Source: Kordia jejudonensis (GTDB lineage Bacteria; Bacteroidota; Bacteroidia; Flavobacteriales; Flavobacteriaceae). Taken from it: a DNA stretch of 64,000 nucleotides. A program made the translations under genes and the position numbers. The stretch is from the NCBI RefSeq assembly GCF_001005315.1, contig NZ_LBMG01000002.1, positions 1 to 64,000 of the forward strand. Direction: 5' to 3'. Below are positions 16,556-25,159 of this stretch, piece after piece. The notes beneath the pieces are model-generated. The model saw only the letters and a list, made by a program, of their open reading frames with translations, searched no databases and had not been told where the DNA came from. The first letter of the stretch is position 1, and the number at the start of each line of letters is the position of its first letter.

Positions 16556-17446
16556 ATGAAAGCATATATATTTCCAGGACAAGGCGCACAATTTACAGGA
16601 ATGGGATTGGATCTGTATGAAAAATCAGATGTAGCACAACATCTTTTTGAAGATGCAAATGACATTCTAGGATTTCACATAACAGACATCATGTTCGAAG
16701 GTACTGCGGAAGATTTAAAACAAACCAAAGTTACCCAACCAGCCATCTTTTTACATTCTGTAATTTTAAGTAAAGTATTAGGCGAAGGTTTTCAGCCAGA
16801 AATGGTTGCTGGACACTCTTTAGGAGAACTGTCTGCTTTGGTTGCCAACGGAACATTAACGTTTGAAGACGGTTTAAAATTAGTCTCACAACGTGCATTA
16901 GCCATGCAAAAAGCTTGCGAAGCACAACAAAGTACTATGGCAGCCGTTTTAGGATTAGACAATGAAGTGGTTGAAAAAGTATGTGAAGAAACTCCTGGAA
17001 TTGTGGTAGCAGCAAACTATAACTGTCCAGGACAAATTGTAATTTCAGGAGAAATTGACGCCATAAACGCAGCTTGTGAAACCTTAAAAGAAGCTGGCGC
17101 TAGAAGAGCGTTGGTATTGCCTGTTGGTGGTGCTTTTCACTCGCCATTGATGGAACCTGCACGTGAAGAGTTAGCAGCAGCAATTGAAAACACACTATTT
17201 AATACTCCTAATTGTCCAATATATCAAAATGTGACAACTACGGCGGTGACGGATGCATCCGAAATTAAGAAGAATTTAATTTCACAATTAACGGCACCTG
17301 TAAAGTGGACACAATCAATACAGCAAATGATTACTGACGGAGCTACTTCATTTACAGAAGTAGGTCCTGGGAAAGTATTGCAAGGATTATTGCGTAAAAT
17401 TGATCGTTCGGTAGCAGCACAAAGTGCTACTTTTGGTGACGAATAA
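16556..17446 (+). CDS. fabD: ACP S-malonyltransferase
   Basis: 296 residues, close to the usual 300-310. It transfers malonyl from CoA to acyl carrier protein, starting fatty acid elongation. Seen: FPGQGAQFTGMG at the N-terminus, the nucleophile Ser in VAGHSLGELSAL (about residue 88), QQSTMAAVLGL, GGAFHSPLM with the catalytic His (about residue 195), and GPGKVLQGL near the C-terminus. The rest of the fab genes are not here. lspA follows after 19 bp, probably in one transcript. Confidence 0.95.
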   Translation: MKAYIFPGQGAQFTGMGLDLYEKSDVAQHLFEDANDILGFHITDIMFEGTAEDLKQTKVTQPAIFLHSVILSKVLGEGFQPEMVAGHSLGELSALVANGTLTFEDGLKLVSQRALAMQKACEAQQSTMAAVLGLDNEVVEKVCEETPGIVVAANYNCPGQIVISGEIDAINAACETLKEAGARRALVLPVGGAFHSPLMEPAREELAAAIENTLFNTPNCPIYQNVTTTAVTDASEIKKNLISQLTAPVKWTQSIQQMITDGATSFTEVGPGKVLQGLLRKIDRSVAAQSATFGDE

Positions 17447-17465
17447 AACAAATTAAAAAATTGCT

Positions 17466-17972
17466 ATGAAAATTTCTAGAACCTTCCGAATGTTGTTGAT
17501 TTTCGGACTTATTCTGATGAATGTTGGTTGCGATCAGGTTTCTAAATCCGTAGCACGAACGCACATCAGTACTGGCGAACATATTTCGGTACTTGGGGAA
17601 TATGTGACATTGACAAAAACTGAAAATAAAGGTGCTTTTTTAGGATTTTTATCTACATTGGAAAATCCAATACTAAGAGCAATACTTTTAATATTGCTTC
17701 CAGTTGCAGTATTATTTTTTATTTTACGAATGATCATCGTCAACACAGATTTAGATAAATACATGATTTTTGGATTGTGCTGTATTATTGGTGGCGGAAT
17801 CGGCAATTTGTACGATCGTATTTTATACAGTTCAGTAACTGATTTTATGTATATTGATTTGGGCGGAATTTTTAAAACAGGAATTTTTAACATGGCGGAC
17901 GTTTCCGTGATGCTTGGAACAGGGTTTCTCATTCTGTCCTTTGTCAAACGAAAAGAAGTTTCGATATCATAA
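17466..17972 (+). CDS. lspA: Lipoprotein signal peptidase (signal peptidase II)
   Basis: 168 residues with four membrane helices. It cleaves signal peptides of prolipoproteins after diacylglyceryl modification of the Cys. Seen: CDQVSKSVAR at helix 1 end, VTLTKTENKGAFLGFL (the 'ENxGAAF' motif), and the two catalytic Asp in GNLYDRIL and VTDFMYID...FNMADVSVMLG. The window encodes several predicted substrates, including lipoproteins at 19757, 26536, 37824 and 54839. A structured repeat at 17979 begins right after the stop. Confidence 0.93.
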   Translation: MKISRTFRMLLIFGLILMNVGCDQVSKSVARTHISTGEHISVLGEYVTLTKTENKGAFLGFLSTLENPILRAILLILLPVAVLFFILRMIIVNTDLDKYMIFGLCCIIGGGIGNLYDRILYSSVTDFMYIDLGGIFKTGIFNMADVSVMLGTGFLILSFVKRKEVSIS

Positions 17973-17978
17973 ATTATA

Positions 17979-18138
17979 AAAGCGACTGCCTGAAAAGCTA
18001 AATTTTCGTCAAATTGAACTTGATTCAATTTCTCATAACCATTGAAAATCAATACAATGATACTCAGAATTGATGCTGAATCAAGTTCAGCACATATTCA
18101 GAATGACGCTTTTTTTATACTTATTAGACAGCCGCTTT
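17979..18138 (+). repeat. Dispersed structured repeat, copy A
   Basis: About 160 bp with outer inverted arms (AAAGCGACTGCCTGAAAAG and CTTATTAGACAGCCGCTTT region). The interior closely matches the copies at 21376 and 29095 (shared GCTAAATTTTCGT, GAACTTGATTC, ATTGAAAATCA, AATGACG). Its first internal hairpin is TTGAA-CTTGA-TTCAA, whereas the others have CCGAA-CTTGA-TTCGG, a paired change on both arms. It lies between convergent genes, lspA and the peptide gene at 18175, so it may also terminate transcription. Confidence 0.85.
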
Positions 18139-18174
18139 CTTTTGGCTTCCATTTTTTACTTTTCTACAAATAGC

Positions 18175-18378
18175 TTATAGAGGAACACTTTCACATTCAC
18201 TAGGAAGTGCACCATTCATATCTCTTGATGTATGTGGTTGGTGAGTTTGACAATCAATCGCATCCGTTAATGCGTCTTTTGGACAAAACCAAGTATATCC
18301 TGGTAAACCGCCTTTAATTGTTAAATTAGAAATTGACTTTTTGTTTAATGTCAAACTGGTTAACTGCCTTTTTTTCAT
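18175..18378 (-). CDS. Small double-glycine leader peptide
   Basis: 67 residues: leader MKKRQLTSLTLNKKSISNL, then TIKGGLPGY with Gly-Gly at residues 23-24, then a core with three Cys (WFCPKDALTDAIDC and SECES). The leader matches the plus-strand peptides at 18607, 18990 and 19308. It is the only one of this group on the minus strand. Likely an exported or modified peptide; modification machinery is not in the window. The palindrome at 18533 is 154 bp from its start and faces the other way, so its own promoter is not identified. Confidence 0.65.
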   Translation of the reverse strand: MKKRQLTSLTLNKKSISNLTIKGGLPGYTWFCPKDALTDAIDCQTHQPHTSRDMNGALPSECESVPL

Positions 18379-18532
18379 TGTTTGTAGTTTATAGATTTAT
18401 AATTTATTTGCATCTAAACTATGAAAGAATACGACATGTAATGAAAGTCAATTGCTGAAAAGGAAGTTTGAATTGCTAAACTGTAACTCAAACAGCAATT
18501 TCTCATATGCTACACTAAATCAAAATGTTAAC

Positions 18533-18547
18533 TACGGTATTCCCATA
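18533..18547 (+). promoter_or_regulatory. TACGG-N5-CCRTA palindrome, site 1 (before peptide 18607)
   Basis: TACGGTATTCCCATA. A TATTTTGA box begins exactly 22 bp after it, and the start codon lies 59 bp after it. It is one of five equally placed sites in the window. Confidence 0.7.
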
Positions 18548-18606
18548 AACAATTGTCATTCTGTTTTTATATTTTGAAAGTATTATAAACCAAAATACTT
18601 TTAATC

Positions 18607-18846
18607 ATGAAAAAAAGAAGCACTAAATCGTTGAAACTTCGCAAAAATTCTATTTCACATTTAAACCATGATCAAATACATGGTGGTCAACTTATACAAA
18701 TTACAAAAATTAATGTCTGCGGCTCACAAATTGACGCTTGTCCGTCTGCGCTTAGTTGTACGTTTTTCCCAACATGTCAGACATTAAACAATACATGTCC
18801 AACATTTAATTACGTATGCCAATCATTGGTAGAATGTCCGATATAA
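18607..18846 (+). CDS. Small Cys-rich double-glycine leader peptide
   Basis: 79 residues. Leader MKKRSTKSLKLRKNSISHL with Gly-Gly at residues 26-27 (QIHGGQ). The core has nine Cys, many in 'CP' or 'TC' contexts: QIDACPSALSC, PTCQTL, NTCPTF, YVCQSL, VECPI. The DxCP[ST]A motif is shared with the next two peptides (18990, 19308). The high Thr/Ser/Cys content would suit lanthionine formation, but this is only compatible, not shown. It has its own palindrome-linked promoter at 18533. Confidence 0.72.
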   Translation: MKKRSTKSLKLRKNSISHLNHDQIHGGQLIQITKINVCGSQIDACPSALSCTFFPTCQTLNNTCPTFNYVCQSLVECPI

Positions 18847-18913
18847 ACAACTTAGATAAGTATAAAAAATTAACGAATTGTTCTTTTCATTCAATGAAGA
18901 GTTTCCAATAATT

Positions 18914-18928
18914 TACGGTATTCCCGTA
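18914..18928 (+). promoter_or_regulatory. TACGG-N5-CCGTA palindrome, site 2 (before peptide 18990)
   Basis: TACGGTATTCCCGTA, with perfect outer arms. TAATTTAA begins exactly 22 bp after it and the ATG is 61 bp after it. The sequence is nearly the same as site 1 (one base different). Confidence 0.75.
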
Positions 18929-18989
18929 CTTATATCGTAGTTGATTTTTATAATTTAATACTTGCAATAAACTTAAAACATTATAAATT

Positions 18990-19190
18990 ATGAAAAAAAG
19001 AAGTGTAAAATCATTAAAACTTGGCAAAAGTTCAGTTTCCAAATTAGGAAATCAACAAATTAAAGGAGGAACTTTACAAACAACTTCCGTAATTATTACA
19101 AAAACAGGTTGTACCTCATTTATTGATGCTTGTCCTACAGCTTGGTGTCCACCAACAGTAGATCCAAAAACATGTCCTTTTCCATATTAA
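18990..19190 (+). CDS. Small double-glycine leader peptide
   Basis: 66 residues: leader MKKRSVKSLKLGKSSVSKL, Gly-Gly at residues 26-27 (QIKGGT), and a core with four Cys (KTGCTSFIDACPTAWCPPT, KTCPFPY). The DACPTAWCP segment aligns with DNCPSAWVCP of the 19308 gene and DACPSALSC of the 18607 gene, so the three are paralogues. The palindrome promoter at 18914 drives it. The next peptide gene starts 117 bp later without its own palindrome and may share this transcript. Confidence 0.72.
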   Translation: MKKRSVKSLKLGKSSVSKLGNQQIKGGTLQTTSVIITKTGCTSFIDACPTAWCPPTVDPKTCPFPY

Positions 19191-19307
19191 GAATTGTTTA
19201 CCAAAATCTGTTTGAAATGAAAGTTGAACTATTATAAACCAGCTTTGCGCCAAATGGATTTGATACATTTTTACAAACATTCCTATAAATTTTAAAAATA
19301 TAAAATC

Positions 19308-19487
19308 ATGAAAAAAAGAAATGTAAAATCATTAAAGCTTCGTAAAAATTCTATTTCTAATCTGGAAAACAGAAAGCTTACAGGTGGTCTAAAATTAACA
19401 GATACGTGTACGTCTGTTGTTGATAATTGTCCGTCTGCTTGGGTTTGTCCAACCGACATTCCGTTTCTTTGCAATCTTCCTTTTTAG
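19308..19487 (+). CDS. Small double-glycine leader peptide (59 residues)
   Basis: 59 residues, ATG 19308 to TAG 19485-19487. Leader MKKRNVKSLKLRKNSISNL, Gly-Gly at residues 26-27 (KLTGGL), core with four Cys (TDTCTS, DNCPSAWVCPT, FLCNLPF). It closely resembles the preceding two genes, showing local duplication. No TACGG palindrome lies in the 117 bp before it. A good terminator follows at 19505. Confidence 0.7.
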   Translation: MKKRNVKSLKLRKNSISNLENRKLTGGLKLTDTCTSVVDNCPSAWVCPTDIPFLCNLPF

Positions 19488-19504
19488 GAAAAGAAATTGA
19501 TAAG

Positions 19505-19543
19505 AAAAAGAGGAGCAAATGTATATTTGTTCCTCTTTTTTTT
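19505..19543 (+). terminator. Terminator of the leader-peptide cluster
   Basis: AAGAGGAGCAAAT pairs with ATTTGTTCCTCTT (one mismatch), then a T-run of eight. Confidence 0.85.
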
Positions 19544-19756
19544 ATAGAAAAATGTACGTGTTTAGTGCGAATCAATTCTCCTAGTCTTCATCACAAATAC
19601 TATATTTTTTTCATTATATCAATACCTTTGATGATCTCTTTGTTTACCGTTAGTATAGTACCTAGACTAATATCGATCGTTAAAAACAGGTATTTTTACC
19701 GAGATATGTTTGATAAATTATCTATACATTTGAAAACTAACCAAATACTAATCATT

Positions 19757-21340
19757 ATGAAGAATTTATTTTTTAAAGGCTTATCGCTCGTCTTAGTTTT
19801 AGCGTTTGTTACGGTTTCCTGCGAAGAAAAAAAAGAGAAAGGAAAATATACAACGACAACTGATGATGTAGAAACCGCTTCGGCGCAACTTGTTATGAAC
19901 ACTCCCATAAACACTAAACTTCCTGCCGATGTATTACAATCGTGTACAGTAAGTAGTTCAGATTTTAGTTCTTGGTTTGCTTCTGCAACTGTTTCTAAGG
20001 ATGGTGCTGTAAATGCTGCCAATTCTGTAACTGCCGTACATGAAAATAATTGTGATTTTTACAAATGGTCTGAACAAATGTTTTTGTGGGTTACGTCCCC
20101 AAATACCTCAGGCGATTATAGTAGTGGAACTGTGATGGAATCAAGTAGCTTTTATACCGTATCTACCGTTAATAACGATACACGTACGTTAATACCTCAT
20201 GAAACAGGAAAACTCATAACTGCAGTAGCTAATGCTCAAAAAAATGACAGACTGTTTGCTGATACGGAAGAAGGACAAGCTACAGATGATGTATTGATGG
20301 CTCAAAATGGTTCACTTATTTATTATATAAGTATGGTAAATGATGTGTATGCGCAATACTTGAATGGTGTTGCAAATAGTGGAGGAAGCGTAAGTGGAAG
20401 CGAATTCCCTACAACTCAAGATCAACTAAATACAATTATTGATTTTGCAAAAACACAAGGAATTACGGTAAAAGATCCTAATACCTTAACAATGGAAATT
20501 AAAACTTCGTGGGTAGATGCCAGTGAATTAACGAATGTTAGTGATTATATTACCATGAATGCTATTGTTCCGACATATGATACAAGTGATGATATGAAAT
20601 GGGTTCCAAATGGTTCAGCGCAAAAAAAGTTAGCGATGATAGGAATCCATATTGTAGGAACCATTGATGGACATCCTGAAATGGTTTGGGCAACTTTTGA
20701 ACATGTCAATAATGCACCTAATTTGGAATATACATATTTAGATACATCAAGTACTACGAAAACACAACCAGCGGATACTGGAAATGATTGGTTATTGAAT
20801 GGCGATAGCGCAAGTGCAACCTACAATCAATCACATATGAAGTATTGTAATGAAAACGAATTAAAAGCAAAGAGTTGTGATGAACTTAATACTATTTTTG
20901 CAAGTTCAGGCAATACTATTAGCGCAAGTAATACCAAAATGACAAAACCTTGGGGAGTTGCTAATGAAGGCGCGCCTAATCCTGAAAATAGTTCTCCAGC
21001 TGCATCGAACAGTGAAGTAATTTCTATGAATAATAGTGTTTTAGGAAAATTAGCTGAAGGTGATTTACGTAAAAACTACATTTTTATTGGAGCTACTTGG
21101 ACAGATAGCGGAGCAGCACCAACTGGAGAAAGTTATTCTACAGCAAATTCAGGTTCTGGTGTGGCTATAGGAACGAGTCAATTAGCAAATAGCACTATGG
21201 AAACGTATGCACAAAACGGCGCTGGATATGCGCAATATGGAAGCTGTTTTAGTTGTCACTCAAATTTTTCTAGCCCAGGTTTAACGCCTTCGGACTTAAG
21301 TCACATATATGCAGAATTACTAAAAGGAGAAACTAAATAA
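19757..21340 (+). CDS. Lipoprotein with a C-terminal CxxCH haem-binding motif
   Basis: 527 residues from the ATG at 19757. A longer in-frame reading back to 19427 would overlap the peptide gene and lacks a signal peptide, so it is rejected. The lipoprotein signal is LVLVLAFVTVSCEE (lipid Cys about residue 21). The body matches no family I can name. Near the end, GSCFSCHSNF is a single c-type haem motif. This suggests a cell-surface or periplasmic electron-transfer or oxidoreductase protein (inference). A TACATTTG box at 19726-19733 fits the -7 consensus. Confidence 0.75.
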   Translation: MKNLFFKGLSLVLVLAFVTVSCEEKKEKGKYTTTTDDVETASAQLVMNTPINTKLPADVLQSCTVSSSDFSSWFASATVSKDGAVNAANSVTAVHENNCDFYKWSEQMFLWVTSPNTSGDYSSGTVMESSSFYTVSTVNNDTRTLIPHETGKLITAVANAQKNDRLFADTEEGQATDDVLMAQNGSLIYYISMVNDVYAQYLNGVANSGGSVSGSEFPTTQDQLNTIIDFAKTQGITVKDPNTLTMEIKTSWVDASELTNVSDYITMNAIVPTYDTSDDMKWVPNGSAQKKLAMIGIHIVGTIDGHPEMVWATFEHVNNAPNLEYTYLDTSSTTKTQPADTGNDWLLNGDSASATYNQSHMKYCNENELKAKSCDELNTIFASSGNTISASNTKMTKPWGVANEGAPNPENSSPAASNSEVISMNNSVLGKLAEGDLRKNYIFIGATWTDSGAAPTGESYSTANSGSGVAIGTSQLANSTMETYAQNGAGYAQYGSCFSCHSNFSSPGLTPSDLSHIYAELLKGETK

Positions 21341-21375
21341 TAATTTTTATTTTGAAGTAAATTTTTAAATACATA

Positions 21376-21512
21376 AAAAAGGCGGTCTAAAAAGCTAAAT
21401 TTTCGTCAAGCCGAACTTGATTCGGTTTCTCAAAATCATTGAAAATCAGTGTAATGAGATTCTGAATTGAATTCAGAATGACGCTTTTGTATACTTTTTA
21501 GACCGCCTTTTT
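21376..21512 (+). repeat. Dispersed structured repeat, copy B
   Basis: About 137 bp. The outer arms GGCGGTCTAAAAAG and CTTTTTAGACCGCC pair perfectly over 14 bp with A and T runs outside. Inside are CCGAA-CTTGA-TTCGG and CTGAA-TTGAA-TTCAG hairpins and a CGTCA/TGACG pair. Located between convergent genes (19757 and 21520), it probably doubles as a bidirectional terminator. Confidence 0.88.
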
Positions 21513-21519
21513 ACTTATT

Positions 21520-22800
21520 TTATTGCTTATATATTTTTCCGTCTTTCATCACAAATACGACATTTTCCATCGTGTTGATGTTCTGCGTAGGATCGTCATT
21601 AACAGCAACAATATCAGCTAAAAATCCTGCTTTTAACTTTCCTAGTTCATCTTCCATTCCTAGAATTTTTGCATTCGTTACCGTTGCAGATTGAATGGTT
21701 TCCATAGCTGGCATTCCAGCTTCTACCATAAAACCAAATTCTTTTCCATTGAGTCCATGTTCATATACTCCAGCGTCCGTTCCAAAAGCGATTCCAACAC
21801 CTTTTTTGTAAGCTTTGGCAAATGTTCCTTGAATTTTAGGTCCAACTTCTAACGCTTTTGGTACAATGATATCTGGATAATACCCTTTTATTTTTGCTTT
21901 TGCAGCCACTTCTTTTCCTGCGGTAATGGTTGGAACTAAATACGCATCATATTTTTTCATGAGTTCCATCGTTTCGTCACTCATTAAAGTTCCATGCTCA
22001 ATGGTTTTTACACCACCAATAATAGCGCGTTGCATGCCTTCATCTCCATGTGCGTGCGCTGCAATATGCATTCCATAATCTTTTGCAGTTTCACAAATCA
22101 CTTTGATTTCTTCTACTGTAAATTGTGGATTGCTTCCACTTTTCGCAACACTTAACACGCCACCAGTAGCCGTAATTTTAATGACATCAGCACCATTTTT
22201 ATAACGTTGACGCACTGCTTTTTTTGCATCACTTACATTGTTTACCACACCTTCTTTTGGTCCTGGATCGCCAATAATTTCTTTTCGGTTTCCATTGGTT
22301 GGATCAGCGTGTCCACCAGTTGTAGCTAGTGCTTTTCCTGCGGTAAAAATTCGTGGACCAACTATTTTTCCTTGCGCAATAGCATTTCGCAATGATATAT
22401 TGATTCCTGTTCCTCCCAAATCGCGCACAGTAGTAAAACCTGCTTGTAACGTTGCGTTTGCAAAACCAACGGATCGAAATGCTACATCGGCATCATTTAA
22501 GGTATATTTTTCTATGTATGCTTTCGGATTGGTTTCACTTTCAATATGAACGTGCATGTCTATTAATCCTGGCATGACCGTTTTCGATTTTAAATCGATA
22601 ACAATAGCTGTTGAATTTTCAGGATTTACATACCCATTTTGAATTCGTGTAATCTTGTTTCCAGAAACAACAATTGTTTTTTCCGTGAGTACTTTTCCAT
22701 TTTCTGTATCAATGATTTTCCCACAATGAATATATGTCTCTTGTGCCAATGCAATGGTAGAACACATTATTCCTAGGAATAGTATGAGTAGTTTTTTCAT
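21520..22800 (-). CDS. Exported amidohydrolase-superfamily metal-dependent hydrolase
   Basis: 426 residues. A signal peptide (1-19, ending IALAQ) precedes the amidohydrolase fold: MPGLIDMHVHIES gives the first metal His pair, HIAAHAHGDEGM and TIEHGTLMSDE supply further His ligands, and FGTDAGVYEHG the Asp. The C-terminal KLKAGFLADIVAVNDDP strand is typical of imidazolonepropionase-like or Xaa-Pro dipeptidase-labelled members. It probably hydrolyses a cyclic amide or dipeptide in the periplasm; the substrate is not predictable. It lies downstream of galE with a 19-bp gap. Confidence 0.88.
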   Translation of the reverse strand: MKKLLILFLGIMCSTIALAQETYIHCGKIIDTENGKVLTEKTIVVSGNKITRIQNGYVNPENSTAIVIDLKSKTVMPGLIDMHVHIESETNPKAYIEKYTLNDADVAFRSVGFANATLQAGFTTVRDLGGTGINISLRNAIAQGKIVGPRIFTAGKALATTGGHADPTNGNRKEIIGDPGPKEGVVNNVSDAKKAVRQRYKNGADVIKITATGGVLSVAKSGSNPQFTVEEIKVICETAKDYGMHIAAHAHGDEGMQRAIIGGVKTIEHGTLMSDETMELMKKYDAYLVPTITAGKEVAAKAKIKGYYPDIIVPKALEVGPKIQGTFAKAYKKGVGIAFGTDAGVYEHGLNGKEFGFMVEAGMPAMETIQSATVTNAKILGMEDELGKLKAGFLADIVAVNDDPTQNINTMENVVFVMKDGKIYKQ

Positions 22801-22819
22801 CTAATTGTATTTATGGTTG

Positions 22820-23845
22820 TTATTTGGTTTTTCGTATTTTCTGTTCCCATTGCCAAGCGGAAAGCATAGCTTCATCAAGTGTGGAAGTAGCTTTCCAACC
22901 TAGAATTGTATTTGCTTTTGTCGTATCTGCATATGCAGAAATTACATCTCCTTCTCTCCTATCTACTATTTTATAGTTTAATTTTTGCTGGCTTACACGC
23001 TCAAAACTTTCAATAACTTCTAATACAGAACTTCCTGTTCCTGTTCCGATATTGAATACTTCAAAAGACGTTTCATGCTGTTCATTTAGTAACCTTTTTA
23101 AAGCAATTACATGCGCTTTCGCGAGATCAACCACGTGAATGTAATCACGAATACAGGTTCCATCTTCCGTTGGATAATCGTTTCCAAAAACCGCTAATTG
23201 TTTTCGTAAACCAATTGCCGTTTGTGTGATAAAAGGTACCAAGTTTTGCGGAACACCATCTGGCAATTCGCCAATAGCAACACTTGCATGTGCGCCAATT
23301 GGATTGAAGTATCGCAAAGAAATTACTTGTAAACCTTTGGCAATTTTGGCAGTGTCTTGCAATATTTCTTCTCCGATTTGTTTGGTATTCCCGTAAGGAG
23401 AAAATGCTTGTTGAATTGGCGCATTTTCCGAAATCGGCATTTTTTCGGCTTGACCGTATACCGTACACGAAGAACTAAAAATGAACGCAATATTTTCTTG
23501 ATGCTGAATTTGCTGTAATACCGTTACCAACGTAGAAATATTGTTTTCATAATATAACAACGGATTTTCAACACTTTCGCCAACCGCTTTACTTGCTGCA
23601 AAGTGAATGATTCCTGCGATATTTTGATGTTTTTGAAAGAATGAAATTGTAGCTTGTTTGTCGCGTAAATCTAATTCTTCAAACTCGGGACGAATTCCTG
23701 TTATGCTTTCTATTCCATCTAAAACTTTTACCGAAGCATTTGATAAGTTATCGATAATGATGACTTCAAATCCTGCCGTTTGTAACTCTACAACTGTATG
23801 AGAACCAATGTATCCTAATCCGCCAGTTACTAATATCTTTTTCAA
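22820..23845 (-). CDS. galE: UDP-glucose 4-epimerase
   Basis: 341 residues, a normal length. It interconverts UDP-glucose and UDP-galactose for surface polysaccharides and galactose use. Seen: the NAD-binding VTGGLGYIGSHTVVEL, the catalytic Ser/Tyr region SSSCTVYGQAE...PYGNTKQIGEE, LRYFNPIGAH, and EDGTCIRDYIHVVDLAKAH. The start codon is TTG at 23843-23845, because the family begins exactly at this KKILVTGG and no ATG is near. It follows the DegT aminotransferase on the same strand. Confidence 0.94.
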   Translation of the reverse strand: MKKILVTGGLGYIGSHTVVELQTAGFEVIIIDNLSNASVKVLDGIESITGIRPEFEELDLRDKQATISFFQKHQNIAGIIHFAASKAVGESVENPLLYYENNISTLVTVLQQIQHQENIAFIFSSSCTVYGQAEKMPISENAPIQQAFSPYGNTKQIGEEILQDTAKIAKGLQVISLRYFNPIGAHASVAIGELPDGVPQNLVPFITQTAIGLRKQLAVFGNDYPTEDGTCIRDYIHVVDLAKAHVIALKRLLNEQHETSFEVFNIGTGTGSSVLEVIESFERVSQQKLNYKIVDRREGDVISAYADTTKANTILGWKATSTLDEAMLSAWQWEQKIRKTK

Positions 23846-23903
23846 ACTTATCTGATTTAGGGTTTTTAGGTGTTGGCTGTTAAAAGTTTCTTTTATGTAT
23901 GAA

Positions 23904-25061
23904 TTATCCGTTTACGAAATCTAAGATTGTTTTTGTGATAAATGCTATTTGATCATCTTCCAATTCGGTATGCATTGGCAATGATATTACTTCCTTTACC
24001 AATTGATTCGTCACAGGGAAATCTGCTTCATTGTAACGTTCGTCTTTGTATGCTTTTTGCGCATGTAACGGAATTGGATAGTATACGCCACAAGGAATTC
24101 CATTGTCGTTTAAATGCTTCACCAACGCATCTCTATCCACATCAACAACACGTAAAGTATATTGATGAAATACATGACAGTTGCATCCAGTACAGATAGG
24201 ATTTTCGCATGATTTCGAGATTTGTGGTGTCACAATTTTATCGTTTCCAGCAAACGCTGTATTGTATTTGCGAGCTGCATTTTGACGAGCTGCATTGTAT
24301 GCGTCTAAGTTGGGAAGTTTTGCACGTAATATAGTTGCTTGGATAGAATCTAATCGAGAATTTACACCAACTACATCATGATGGTAACGTTTGTACATTC
24401 CGTGATTTACAATTCCTCTGATGGTATGTGCTAAATCGTCATCGTTGGTAAAGATAGCACCGCCATCGCCGTAACAACCTAAGTTTTTTGAAGGAAAGAA
24501 TGAAGTTGAAGCTACATGACCAATTCCACCTGCTTTTTTGACACTTCCATCAGCAAATGTATAGCTTGCGCCAATCGCCTGCGCGTTATCTTCAATGACG
24601 TATAAGTTGTGTTCTTTGGCAATTTCTTGAATGGCATCCATATTGGCACATTGTCCAAATAAATGTACAGGAACAATGGCTTTTGTTTTTGGTGTGATCG
24701 CGTTACGAATGGCAGCTGGATCAATGTTGAACGAATCTTTTTCCACATCCACTAACACAGGAGTTAATTGCAATAATGCGATTACCTCAACGGTAGCAGC
24801 AAAAGTAAAATCGGCAGTAATGACTTCATCGCCTGGTTTTAGTCCAAGTCCCATCATCGCAATTTGCAATGCGTCAGTTCCGTTGGCACATGGAATTACG
24901 TGTTTTACGTCTAAATATGCTTCTAATTCTTTTTGAAATGCGTGTACTTCAGGTCCGTTTATGAATGCAGATGACTCAATTACATCTAATACGGATTGAT
25001 CAACTTGGTCTTTTATTTTTGCGTATTGACCTTTTAGGTCGACCATTTGGATTTTCTTCAT
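23904..25061 (-). CDS. DegT/DnrJ/EryC1/StrS family PLP-dependent sugar aminotransferase
   Basis: 385 residues. This family aminates keto-sugar nucleotides for LPS, capsule or glycan synthesis. Seen: CANGTDALQIAM (PLP phosphate site), DNAQAIGAS, and FFPSKNLGCYGDGGA with the Schiff-base Lys. Unusual for the wider family is the cysteine run CENPICTGCNCHVF near residue 285, which could be a metal site, though I recall similar runs in flavobacterial relatives. With galE downstream and the Kdo transferase divergent, the block fits LPS/surface glycan assembly. Confidence 0.9.
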   Translation of the reverse strand: MKKIQMVDLKGQYAKIKDQVDQSVLDVIESSAFINGPEVHAFQKELEAYLDVKHVIPCANGTDALQIAMMGLGLKPGDEVITADFTFAATVEVIALLQLTPVLVDVEKDSFNIDPAAIRNAITPKTKAIVPVHLFGQCANMDAIQEIAKEHNLYVIEDNAQAIGASYTFADGSVKKAGGIGHVASTSFFPSKNLGCYGDGGAIFTNDDDLAHTIRGIVNHGMYKRYHHDVVGVNSRLDSIQATILRAKLPNLDAYNAARQNAARKYNTAFAGNDKIVTPQISKSCENPICTGCNCHVFHQYTLRVVDVDRDALVKHLNDNGIPCGVYYPIPLHAQKAYKDERYNEADFPVTNQLVKEVISLPMHTELEDDQIAFITKTILDFVNG

Positions 25062-25159
25062 TCGTATCTTTCTTTTGTTCTAACAATATTACAAAATTGT
25101 ACAACGATACCCAATGAATTTAAGTGAAAGAATGTATTTTAGCATCAAACTTTTGTCAT

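Noticed and set aside
18175-19487. A complete lanthipeptide biosynthetic cluster
   Set aside because: Only precursor-like genes are seen. No LanB/LanC/LanM, radical SAM maturase or peptidase-transporter gene occurs in the window.
19427-19756. N-terminal extension of the haem-motif lipoprotein to base 19427
   Set aside because: It overlaps the leader-peptide gene and its terminator, and the ATG at 19757 starts a clear lipoprotein signal.
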